Of a stretch of 5,833 bases of DNA, positions 1 through 5,833 are shown piece after piece. Origin of the DNA: Bacteroidota bacterium (GTDB lineage Bacteria; Bacteroidota; Bacteroidia; Bacteroidales; VadinHA17); the NCBI GenBank assembly GCA_030613125.1, contig JAUWMO010000226.1, positions 1 to 5,833 of the forward strand. Direction: 5' to 3'. Position 1 is the stretch's first letter. Each line of letters begins with the position of its first letter. A model generated the notes under the pieces. That model made no database searches. It was not told the DNA's origin and saw only the letters and a program-made list of their open reading frames with translations. Made by a program: the position numbers and the translations under genes.

Positions 1-267
1 AAGTTCTGAATAGTCAATATATATGGTTGCATCTCCGCTTTTTGCATCTACCTTCAGAACCTGTTGGTGTTTTTCAATTGTTTTGTTTTCAAGGTAATAC
101 TTATCATCCAACCAGCCACGTAACCTTGGTAAAGATTTATACAATGATAAACGTTTCCGTACAAATACCTGTTTGTACGTCAAATTTTTCTTTTGAGTAA
201 AACCATTCAGGGGTAATGAAAAAATCAGAACAAAAACAAACAGGCTAAAAACTAATCTTTTATTCAT
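1..267 (-). CDS. S9-family serine peptidase (DPP IV / prolyl oligopeptidase-like), N-terminal fragment
   Basis: This is an open frame of 89 codons running from an ATG at 267 off the left edge without a stop, so only the N-terminus is visible. It begins with a clear export signal: a short basic start (MNKR), a hydrophobic stretch of about 15 residues, and a likely cleavage site near NGFTQ at residues 21-25. The mature part has LTYKQVF, then LPRLRGWLDDKYYLE and LKVDAKSGDATIYIDYS. This pattern resembles the start of the beta-propeller of Bacteroidota dipeptidyl-peptidase IV/prolyl oligopeptidase proteins, where 'RGWLDD.HYL' and 'KVNAKTG' type segments are common. By family knowledge such enzymes act in the periplasm or on the cell surface and remove dipeptides from peptide N-termini, often after proline. 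The catalytic Ser-Asp-His domain would lie outside the window, so activity cannot be judged. Family assignment is from recalled resemblance. A promoter element sits 33 bp upstream. Confidence 0.72.
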   Translation of the reverse strand, partial: MNKRLVFSLFVFVLIFSLPLNGFTQKKNLTYKQVFVRKRLSLYKSLPRLRGWLDDKYYLENKTIEKHQQVLKVDAKSGDATIYIDYSEL

Positions 268-299
268 TGTAATATTTTTATGGGCTAAGAATTAAGGGT

Positions 300-307
300 C
301 AAAGATA
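300..307 (-). promoter_or_regulatory. Bacteroidota -7 promoter element for the S9 peptidase gene
   Basis: On the minus strand the sequence reads TATCTTTG, an exact match to the Bacteroidota sigma-ABfr -7 consensus TAnnTTTG. It would place the transcript start about 25-30 bases before the ATG at 267. A TTG at 323-325 is the only nearby -33-like triplet, and its 15-bp spacer is shorter than the usual 19-21 bp, so the -33 half is weak. Confidence 0.55.
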
Positions 308-460
308 GATAATTAATTTACTCAACCTGTCACTAAAAATAAACAGATTACTAAGGAAACATATTGAATTATACTGGCAGCATGTTATTTGCCATAGGTC
401 TTTTTCATTTTTAGAAAACCACAAAGGGCATGAGTGCCTAACCAACCTTCACTACGTTTC

Positions 461-586
461 GGCAGGCAAAGAGTGACTAAAGTGGCTAAATGAAGAAGTG
501 TCAAAATGTCAAAGAGTGAAAATATTTTTCCATGGATTCTCATACTTTTAGACCTTTAGACATTTGGACTCTTTGACCCTGCCTAC
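461..586. repeat. opposed arrays of a GTCnAAnn-type octamer with GGCAGG-bearing ends
   Basis: The left side holds two 9-mers GTGRCTAAA (473-481, 482-490), then octamers GTCAAAAT (500-507) and GTCAAAGA (508-515). The right side, read on the minus strand, holds four uninterrupted octamers: GTCAAAGA (570-577), GTCCAAAT (562-569), GTCTAAAG (554-561) and GTCTAAAA (546-553). The 10-mer GTCAAAGAGT at 508-517 is perfectly inverted at 568-577. A second pairing is GGCAGG plus CAAAGAGT at 461-474 against GGCAGGGTCAAAGAGT on the minus strand at 568-583. The right end continues into a near-palindrome, CTACCGGCAG (583-592). The structure resembles a REP- or MITE-like dispersed intergenic element; whether it is dispersed cannot be seen from one window. 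Confidence 0.6.
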
Positions 587-649
587 CGGCAGCGTAATTG
601 TGCTAAATAAATGTTCATCGTTCCTTTGAGGGGATATTTTCCGGATTCC

Positions 650-678
650 TTGTTTTTAAATTAAGTTTAATATATTTG
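650..678 (+). promoter_or_regulatory. Bacteroidota -33/-7 promoter for the 249-residue protein
   Basis: TATATTTG at 671-678 matches TAnnTTTG exactly. A TTG at 650-652 precedes it by 18 bp, close to the usual -33 spacing. The transcript would start around 683-686, about 15 bases before the ATG at 700. This also decides the start codon: the in-frame TTG at 676 is part of the -7 element and cannot be the translation start. Confidence 0.6.
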
Positions 679-699
679 TATAAACTCAGGCAATATATC

Positions 700-1449
700 A
701 TGTCCAGGTATTTTATTGACAAGAAGGCTATTGTAGAAGACCAGCGTAACAGGTTGATTAAATATGATATAAAAAATAATGGCCATATACTTATGAATGG
801 CATGAAAGTTTTTACTCCTGAAATGGCTTTGATTCTGTTACCTGATCTGTTATTGGAAAACGGGAAAAAGGTAAATGGTGCATCACGTTTTTTGCCATTA
901 TTTCGAAAGGGTTATGAAAAGGGAGTGGATGATTTTGAAAAATTTTATGTAATTAAGTCAAATAAGGACATGAAATTACTTGAACCCAAAACAATAGAGT
1001 GGATTTGGGTTAGGAAGAAATACCCTGATATTCTTCCGGGAAATGTTGAGAATTTTGGTTACTATTCTGCACTTCTTGACCAGTGTGAAAAACAAACCAT
1101 TATTTATCCTGGTGTTGTGGATTCTGAATCATCAAAGAAAGAATATGAACTTATTGATCTGTTTATTGATGAAGCAGAAGGATATGAATTTATTCCCAAA
1201 TTAAAGAAAAGGTATACAGGCGAACTTATTTCAAGAATTGCAGAGGTATTGTTTGCACTTGACCACAAGAAAATAATTTCATTGAAAACCGGAATTTCAA
1301 ATAAACAATTATATAAAATAATTAATAAAGAATTTACTCCACCGAGGGGATCGGTTCATTATCTGGCAAGTTTACTAAATGACCTTTCCTATAATATTAG
1401 TAAAGAACAATTAAAGAGAATACAGGAAATAGATAATCTTCTTGCCTGA
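700..1449 (+). CDS. uncharacterised lysine-rich cytoplasmic protein, 249 aa
   Basis: I do not recognise this protein. The ATG at 700 (MSRYFIDKK) is preferred because the upstream in-frame TTG at 676 lies inside the promoter. There is no signal peptide, membrane segment or metal-binding cluster, and the protein looks soluble and cytoplasmic. It has about 30 lysines in 249 residues and many I and N codons ending in A/T, giving it a more AT-rich look than rocD or the receptor gene. Visible landmarks are an FRKGYEKGVDDFEKF segment near residues 64-78 and a helical C-terminal part (about 170-249) running through GELISRIAEVLFALDHKKII and a helix-turn-helix-like ISNKQLYKIINKEF. The C-terminal arrangement distantly recalls the ends of RteC-like and other Bacteroidota hypothetical proteins, but this is a weak impression and not an assignment. 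It is transcribed alone and convergently with rocD. Confidence 0.8.
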   Translation: MSRYFIDKKAIVEDQRNRLIKYDIKNNGHILMNGMKVFTPEMALILLPDLLLENGKKVNGASRFLPLFRKGYEKGVDDFEKFYVIKSNKDMKLLEPKTIEWIWVRKKYPDILPGNVENFGYYSALLDQCEKQTIIYPGVVDSESSKKEYELIDLFIDEAEGYEFIPKLKKRYTGELISRIAEVLFALDHKKIISLKTGISNKQLYKIINKEFTPPRGSVHYLASLLNDLSYNISKEQLKRIQEIDNLLA

Positions 1450-2661
1450 TTATTCGAACTCTTTAAAGGTGTTCTTTATAATATTCATTGCTTCCCTTAA
1501 CTGGTCTTCTGTAATCACGAGAGGTGGTGCAAACCGGATAATATGATTATGAGTGGGCTTGGCGATCAAACCGTTATCTTTCATTGCCAGACATACATCC
1601 CATGCAGTTTTACCATTTTTAGGTTTTATTACAACTGCATTAAGTAATCCTTTTCCCCTGACTGTTTCAATCATCTCAGATTTGATAGAGGAAAATTCAT
1701 TACGGAATATCTTCCCTAACCTTTCCGCATTCTCTGCAAGTTCTTCATCACGGATCACTTCAAGTGCAGCCACTGCCACTTTTGCGGCGACCGGGTTTCC
1801 ACCGAATGTGGATCCATGTTCACCCGGTTTTATTGTTAGCATTATTTCATCATCAGCCAGTACGGCAGAAACCGGATACACACCACCTGATAATGCTTTT
1901 CCAAGTATCAGGATATCGGGTCGTACATTTTCATGATCGCATGCAAGTAGTTTTCCTGTACGTGCAATACCTGTCTGTACCTCATCAGCAATGAACAATA
2001 CATTTTTGTTTTTACACAATTCCCATGCTTTTTTGAGATATCCATTATCGGGGACATGTACTCCGGCTTCTCCCTGAATAGGCTCAACAAGGAATCCTGC
2101 AACGTTCGGATCTTCAAGTTCCTTTTCCAAAGCATCCAGGTTATTATAAGGGATTAATACAAAACCGGGGGTGTAGGGACCAAAATCGTTACGTGCATCA
2201 GGATCGGTTGACATAGAAATAATTGTGATTGTACGGCCATGGAAGTTTTCGGCACAGACAATAATCTTTGCCTGGTTCTCAGGGATACCCTTTTTTGTGT
2301 AAGCCCACTTTCTGCAAAGTTTTAAAGCTGTTTCGTCACCTTCAGCACCGGTATTCATAGGAAGGACCTTATCATATCCAAAATACTTTGTGATATACTC
2401 TTCATATTCCCCCAATGCACTGGTATAGAATGCTCTTGAAGTAAGGGTAAGCTGAGAAGCCTGGTTGGTCATTGCCTTAACAATTTTTGGATGACAATGT
2501 CCCTGATTCACTGCAGAGTATGCAGATAAGAAATCAAAATATTTCTTTCCTTCCACATCCCATACATACACTCCTTCACCTCTTTCCAGAACTACTGGAA
2601 GCGGATGATAATTATGTGCTCCGTACCGGTCTTCAAGGTTAATAAAATCTTGCGGATTCAT
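1450..2661 (-). CDS. rocD: ornithine aminotransferase (PLP-dependent, class III)
   Basis: The enzyme transfers the delta-amino group of L-ornithine to 2-oxoglutarate, giving glutamate-5-semialdehyde (which cyclises to pyrroline-5-carboxylate) and glutamate. It is cytosolic and links arginine/ornithine with proline and glutamate metabolism. The 403-residue product aligns from end to end with the recalled human OAT with a constant offset of 37. All key residues are present: Tyr18 and Tyr48 (human Y55, Y85), Arg143 (R180), Glu198 in EPIQGEAG (E235), Asp226 in ADEVQTG (D263), the PLP lysine Lys255 in LGKALSGG (K292), and Arg376 (R413). YGAHNYHPLPV and the HGSTFGGNP stretch are also OAT hallmarks and argue against acetylornithine or GABA aminotransferase. 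One small oddity is TGAEGDET, where bacterial homologues usually have GAEAVET. The ATG at 2661 is preferred to the TTG directly before it. Its stop codon abuts the stop of the opposing gene. Confidence 0.96.
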   Translation of the reverse strand: MNPQDFINLEDRYGAHNYHPLPVVLERGEGVYVWDVEGKKYFDFLSAYSAVNQGHCHPKIVKAMTNQASQLTLTSRAFYTSALGEYEEYITKYFGYDKVLPMNTGAEGDETALKLCRKWAYTKKGIPENQAKIIVCAENFHGRTITIISMSTDPDARNDFGPYTPGFVLIPYNNLDALEKELEDPNVAGFLVEPIQGEAGVHVPDNGYLKKAWELCKNKNVLFIADEVQTGIARTGKLLACDHENVRPDILILGKALSGGVYPVSAVLADDEIMLTIKPGEHGSTFGGNPVAAKVAVAALEVIRDEELAENAERLGKIFRNEFSSIKSEMIETVRGKGLLNAVVIKPKNGKTAWDVCLAMKDNGLIAKPTHNHIIRFAPPLVITEDQLREAMNIIKNTFKEFE

Positions 2662-2663
2662 CA

Positions 2664-2689
2664 ATACTATATTTTAATTTTTATACTAT
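2664..2689 (-). repeat. direct repeat ATAGTAT in the rocD leader
   Basis: The heptamer ATAGTAT (minus strand) occurs at 2683-2689 and again at 2664-2670, 19 bp apart, about two helical turns, between the possible promoter and the rocD start codon. The DNA here is almost pure A/T, so chance recurrence is quite possible; a regulator-binding site is only a suggestion. Confidence 0.3.
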
Positions 2690-2701
2690 TTAATTCTTAT
2701 G

Positions 2702-2732
2702 CAAAAGAAGAATTTGTTTTCATGATTTCAAA
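2702..2732 (-). promoter_or_regulatory. possible promoter for rocD
   Basis: On the minus strand TTTG (2729-2732) is followed after 19 bp by TTCTTTTG (2702-2709), which differs from the Bacteroidota -7 consensus TAnnTTTG at one defined base. The spacing fits. It would give a leader of about 35 bases. No terminator is evident between the receptor gene and rocD, so read-through from the receptor is also possible. Confidence 0.4.
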
Positions 2733-2755
2733 GTAAAATGAACAGTTTTATTGTA

Positions 2756-5212
2756 CTAAAAACTGGCAGTCAGTTTCAGATTGATCCTTCGTGAAGTAAG
2801 ATAATTCGGAACGGCAAACTGTCCAACCTGACCGTTAAGGTTGTTCACTGTAGTAATCCAGGTGTATGAGATAGTATTATTGATACCTAACAGGTTAAAA
2901 ACCTCGAGGCTTATCCAGGCAGATCGGAAATTTCTGAATAAACCTTTATCCCCGATAATAGAGCTTTCATCTTTAATCACTTTAGAGAGTCCGATATCAA
3001 CCCTTTTATATGAGGGCATTCTGAAATAATTCTCATTACTGTCGGTATATGGAGAACTTACAGGAAGACCTGATCCATAATGCAAGGTCATAAATACCTT
3101 AAAAGTCGGGTTTGATGGAAAATAATCCTGAAAGAATAAGCTGAAGTTAACAAGCTGATCAGTAGGGCGGGGGTAATACCCGGTACTACCATTGCCCTCC
3201 GGGTCATGGCTATCAATTATCTTTTCTCTGGTTTGCATTAGTGAAAGACTCGCCCACGATTCTGCTCCCTTAACAAAATCACCATTAATCTTAAATTCAA
3301 TTCCGCTAGCATAACCCCTGGCATTATTTTTTGCCGAATAAATAATTCTTACATTATTGATTTTATATGGAATCAGATAATTAAGGCTTTTATAATACAC
3401 CTCGGTAGTAAATTTGAAAGGCCGGTTCCATGCACGGAAGTTTATTACGCTGCCCAAGAGGTAATGAATTGATCTTTGTGCCCTTATATCATAGTTAATG
3501 TCTCCGTTCCTATCCTTAATCTCCTTGTAAAAGGGAGGTTGGTAATAAAAACCGGTGGCAACGTGAAATGTGATATTTTTTTCCCAGTCAGGATCAATCT
3601 GCAGGCTTATTCGGGGACTTACCAGGAATTGCCTGTTGAAATCCCAGAAATGCGTCCTCAGGCCCGCATCCATATTTAATTGCACAGACTTAATTTCAAA
3701 TCTTCTGCTGTATAAAAGATATGAAGTAAACCTGTTTGTGCTGAGATTATTATTGGCATAAATATAGTAAGCCATATTCACTGTCTGCCCATCATATGGA
3801 ATGGAATAGCCGGCAGAGTCCACCATTTTCCACTCATTCATCCTGTCACGTATATGTTCATTCTGAAGTTTTAACCCCCATTTAATGGAAGATCCGGAAA
3901 TACGGAAATCTCCGGTATGACTTATTGAAATAACATTTGCGCTGAAATAGTTTCTTGCATGATCGATGAACCGCCCAATACCAATGTTCATAATACTGTC
4001 ACCAAAACTTTCTGATCCAATCTGTTTATCCAATTCATTAAGTGAATAAAAACCTTCTATATCATAGTTCTCCTCTTCAGTTGTCCGGTAGGCACTGCCA
4101 TAAAACTTTAATGACAAATTATCACTATGATGGTAGGTTGCAGTTAAAGCGCCCAGGTATGTGTTAAATCTGTCTGTTTCCTGTCCGTTAAAAAGAACAT
4201 ATAACTGAACTGCATTTACAAGTGTTCCAAAAGAGGTCGTGCGATCTTCAGGGATAAAGTTATAATGGTTTATTGAAAGGTTGCCTAAAAAATCCAGGTC
4301 CCATTTCTCTGACAACTTATAGGTAATATAAGTTTGTATGTCACCGAACCGGGGTTTATAATCACCTTTTACGTCCAGCGTTTTGAGCAAATACTGATTG
4401 GTTTTATACCTTGCACCTGCCAGCCATGTAAGCCGCTGATTTTTTGATATGCCTTCGAGGTAAACAGAAGCACCCAACAGACTTAACTGAAATCCCCCAC
4501 CAAAACGGATTGGTTTCCTGTATCTGATATCCAGCACTGACGACATTTTATCCCCGTATGAAGCACTGAACCCTCCCGCAGAGAACTTAACCGAAGAGGC
4601 CAGATCGGAATTAACAATGCTAAGGCCTTCCTGTTTCCCCGCACGTATTAAAAATGGCCTGTAAACCTCAATATCATTAATGTAAATAAGATTTTCATCA
4701 AAGTTCCCGCCCCGTACTGAGTACATAGAACTAAGTTCATTGGCCGATGAAACTCCAGGCAGCGTTTTTAAGTACGATTCCACACTTCCTGAAACAGTGG
4801 GAATGGTTTTTAACTCTTTCATCCTCAATTGTACAAATCCCTGTTCGTCTTCTCTCTGGCCGGTTACCTCCACTTCAACCAACTCACTTACTTTTATTTC
4901 AAGTTTAATATCCAGTTTAAGCATTTCCCCTTCACGAACAGTCCTTTTAATTAATTTAGGCCGGAACCCTACAAAAGAGAAGAGAATTTTAACTGAGTCG
5001 GCTTCAGGCAGAGAAAAGGAGAAAGTGCCATTCTGACCGGATGAAGTACCGTAAACAGTGCCTGGGACAGTAATATTTACAAAGTTTAACGGATTTCCTG
5101 ATTCATCCCTGACTGTTCCTTCGATATGAACCTGAGCCTGACTGAAAACCGGAATAAAAGTTATGAATACAAAGAATAATAAAGATGTATTAAATATTAA
5201 CTTCATCGGCAT
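2756..5212 (-). CDS. TonB-dependent outer-membrane receptor with carboxypeptidase-regulatory-like domain
   Basis: This is an 818-residue outer-membrane transporter expected to take up an unknown ligand using TonB-ExbBD energy. Residues 1-26 form a signal peptide ending FSQA before QVHIEG. Residues about 28-105 are a carboxypeptidase-D regulatory-like beta-sandwich (EGTVRDESGNPLNFVNITV, then SFVGF). A short acidic linker (about 110-124) leads to the plug at about 133-233, with SVESYLKTLPGV, YSVRGGNFDENLIYIND and FSAGGFSASYGDKMSSVLDI. The rest, to residue 818, is a beta-barrel rich in alternating aromatic strands and ending in phenylalanine (LKLTASF), the usual barrel-insertion signal. I prefer the ATG at 5212 (preceded by CCAACA); an ATG at 5206 (MKLIF) is equally compatible with the signal peptide, and a TTG at 5263 would wrongly extend the N-terminus. 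No SusD, FecR or sigma-factor gene adjoins it, so it is an orphan receptor. No classical TonB box was identified. The plug signature resembles a receptor type widespread in Bacteroidota whose substrate I do not know. Confidence 0.93.
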   Translation of the reverse strand: MPMKLIFNTSLLFFVFITFIPVFSQAQVHIEGTVRDESGNPLNFVNITVPGTVYGTSSGQNGTFSFSLPEADSVKILFSFVGFRPKLIKRTVREGEMLKLDIKLEIKVSELVEVEVTGQREDEQGFVQLRMKELKTIPTVSGSVESYLKTLPGVSSANELSSMYSVRGGNFDENLIYINDIEVYRPFLIRAGKQEGLSIVNSDLASSVKFSAGGFSASYGDKMSSVLDIRYRKPIRFGGGFQLSLLGASVYLEGISKNQRLTWLAGARYKTNQYLLKTLDVKGDYKPRFGDIQTYITYKLSEKWDLDFLGNLSINHYNFIPEDRTTSFGTLVNAVQLYVLFNGQETDRFNTYLGALTATYHHSDNLSLKFYGSAYRTTEEENYDIEGFYSLNELDKQIGSESFGDSIMNIGIGRFIDHARNYFSANVISISHTGDFRISGSSIKWGLKLQNEHIRDRMNEWKMVDSAGYSIPYDGQTVNMAYYIYANNNLSTNRFTSYLLYSRRFEIKSVQLNMDAGLRTHFWDFNRQFLVSPRISLQIDPDWEKNITFHVATGFYYQPPFYKEIKDRNGDINYDIRAQRSIHYLLGSVINFRAWNRPFKFTTEVYYKSLNYLIPYKINNVRIIYSAKNNARGYASGIEFKINGDFVKGAESWASLSLMQTREKIIDSHDPEGNGSTGYYPRPTDQLVNFSLFFQDYFPSNPTFKVFMTLHYGSGLPVSSPYTDSNENYFRMPSYKRVDIGLSKVIKDESSIIGDKGLFRNFRSAWISLEVFNLLGINNTISYTWITTVNNLNGQVGQFAVPNYLTSRRINLKLTASF

Positions 5213-5336
5213 TGTTGGCTTTTCAACATCAAAATAAACTAATTTTTTAATTGAAAATTGCAATCAAACTAAACAATTCAACTTTTTTTGATATTGTCTG
5301 GTTGCGAAATATCTTCATTATGCTTCCTTTCCTTAA

Positions 5337-5372
5337 CTTTAAACTTGTATCTTGTATCTTGCAACATGTAAC
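5337..5372. repeat. degenerate heptamer tandem repeat (CTTGTAT-type)
   Basis: Five units follow a strict 7-bp period: CTTTAAA (5337), CTTGTAT (5344), CTTGTAT (5351), CTTGCAA (5358) and CATGTAA (5365). The last two units contribute to an imperfect palindrome TTGCAACATGTAACAA (5359-5374) centred on ACATGT. The array sits in the 206-bp divergent spacer between the receptor gene and the YjbQ gene, about 50 bp before the latter's ATG. It could be a simple-sequence relic, a dispersed intergenic repeat or a binding site. Confidence 0.55.
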
Positions 5373-5418
5373 AATTTTCTTCAGTTAATAAACATATAAC
5401 ACCCGTATATCTCATATT

Positions 5419-5832
5419 ATGGTTCGCCAGATTGAATTTTCTCTTCCACCTTTTCCAAGGGGATACCATCTGATAACCGGTATCATTGAGAAACAAATTA
5501 AAGATCTGCCTGAAACAGGTCTGGTGCATATTTTCATAAAACATACTTCAGCAGCACTTACTATAAATGAAAATGCTGATCCAACAGTACGTGATGATTT
5601 CGAGTCATTTTTAAATAAGCTGGTACCTGAATATGATCCCGTATACCGACATGTATTTGAAGGGGCAGACGATATGCCTGCTCATTTGAAAGCATCATTG
5701 CTTGGGCCGGCAATTACTATTCCTGTTTCGCGTCGTCGGTTAAATATGGGAACATGGCAGGGGATATATCTTTGCGAGTTCAGGAATCATGGAGGATCAA
5801 GAAAACTGGTAATTACTATATATGGTGAGTAA
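5419..5832 (+). CDS. yjbQ: YjbQ/UPF0047 family protein (secondary thiamine-phosphate synthase-like)
   Basis: This is a complete 137-residue gene with its TAA stop one base before the window edge. The length matches the small single-domain UPF0047 family (about 130-140 residues). Family hallmarks are all present: the VHIFIKHTSAALTINENADP block (residues 36-55) with His42-Thr-Ser, Asp59 after VRD, His78, DDMPAHLKASLLG (84-96) with His89, and LNMGTWQGIYLCEFR (108-122). The conserved histidines are thought to form a metal-binding or active-site pocket in the trimeric fold. Members from E. coli and Thermotoga are known to supply thiamine-phosphate synthase activity to thiE-deficient cells, but the physiological reaction of the family is not settled, so the thiamine name should be taken as provisional. 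No thiamine gene or THI-box riboswitch is seen nearby. The ATG at 5419 matches the usual N-terminus, there is no Shine-Dalgarno sequence, and I see no confident promoter. It is divergent from the TonB receptor gene. Confidence 0.93.
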   Translation: MVRQIEFSLPPFPRGYHLITGIIEKQIKDLPETGLVHIFIKHTSAALTINENADPTVRDDFESFLNKLVPEYDPVYRHVFEGADDMPAHLKASLLGPAITIPVSRRRLNMGTWQGIYLCEFRNHGGSRKLVITIYGE

Positions 5833-5833
5833 T

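Larger units (their letters stand above)
268..699. other. divergent intergenic region with two promoters and a repeat patch
   Basis: This 432-bp stretch lies between the divergent starts of the S9 peptidase and the 249-residue protein. I see no coding frame worth calling: the short frames (for example a 17-codon ATG frame at 611-664) have no family resemblance. It holds the minus-strand promoter element near 300, the plus-strand promoter at 650-678, and a patch at about 461-586 of short direct and inverted repeats. No tRNA, rRNA or convincing rho-independent terminator is visible. Confidence 0.7.

Noticed and set aside
461..586. CRISPR array
   Set aside because: Units are only 8-9 bp with no spacers between them, arms are inverted and there are no cas genes.
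676..699. TTG start giving an eight-residue longer N-terminus for the 249-residue protein
   Set aside because: The TTG at 676-678 is the end of a perfect TATATTTG -7 promoter element, so it would not be transcribed; the ATG at 700 fits better.
615..803. Minus-strand 62-codon frame across the 249-residue gene start
   Set aside because: It overlaps a clear promoter and the opposing gene, and its hydrophobic/IKL-rich content is typical of AT-rich antisense DNA.
1553..1994. Plus-strand open frames inside rocD
   Set aside because: They are antisense shadows of a strongly conserved gene, with serine/proline-rich translations that resemble no family.
2662..2755. Rho-independent terminator after the TonB receptor gene
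   Set aside because: No GC-rich stem followed by a T-run is found on the minus strand; the gap is simply AT-rich.
4740..5036. Plus-strand 98-codon frame antisense to the receptor plug
   Set aside because: It is a shadow of a well-conserved coding region and has no recognisable domain.
5213..5263. TTG start at 5263 for the TonB receptor
   Set aside because: It would put 17 extra residues, several of them charged, before the signal peptide; ATG at 5212 or 5206 gives a normal export signal.
5213..5418. THI-box riboswitch before yjbQ
   Set aside because: I looked because of the thiamine-phosphate link, but no TPP-riboswitch core such as CTGAGA with a matching ACCTGATC-like segment is present in the spacer.
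5278..5544. Minus-strand 88-codon frame overlapping the start of yjbQ
   Set aside because: It overlaps the conserved yjbQ N-terminus, and its tail translates the heptamer repeat and spacer; no family resemblance.

Overview
The window reads as chromosomal DNA of a Bacteroidota member, probably a free-living or marine/anaerobic Bacteroidales- or Marinilabiliales-like lineage (the lower rank is a guess). The evidence is an outer-membrane TonB-dependent receptor with an N-terminal carboxypeptidase-regulatory-like domain, promoter elements that match the Bacteroidota -7 consensus TAnnTTTG, start codons without Shine-Dalgarno sequences, AT-rich intergenic DNA, and an ornithine aminotransferase of the type common in this phylum.

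Layout. Positions 1-267 (minus) hold the first 89 codons of a secreted S9-family (DPP IV/prolyl oligopeptidase-like) peptidase that runs off the left edge. Positions 268-699 form a 432-bp divergent intergenic region with a promoter at each end and, in the middle, an unusual patch of short-period repeats arranged as opposing arms. Positions 700-1449 (plus) encode a lysine-rich 249-residue protein that I do not recognise. It converges on rocD (ornithine aminotransferase, minus, 1450-2661) with no base between the two stop codons. Upstream of rocD on the same strand lies a large TonB-dependent receptor (2756-5212), separated by a 94-bp gap that has a possible rocD promoter. A 206-bp divergent spacer with a heptamer repeat separates the receptor from a complete YjbQ-family gene (5419-5832, plus), which ends one base before the window edge.

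How the genes fit together. There is no obvious single operon. RocD interconverts ornithine and glutamate-5-semialdehyde, linking arginine/ornithine to proline and glutamate. The S9 peptidase would release dipeptides or proline-containing peptides, and the receptor imports an unknown ligand across the outer membrane. A peptide or amino-acid scavenging theme is possible, but adjacency is the only support. The receptor has no SusD partner here, so it is not a typical polysaccharide-utilisation locus.

I found no convincing novel multi-gene system. The items most worth a second look are the repeat patch at 461-586, the unrecognised 249-residue protein, the stop-to-stop gene convergence, and the conserved orphan TonB receptor.
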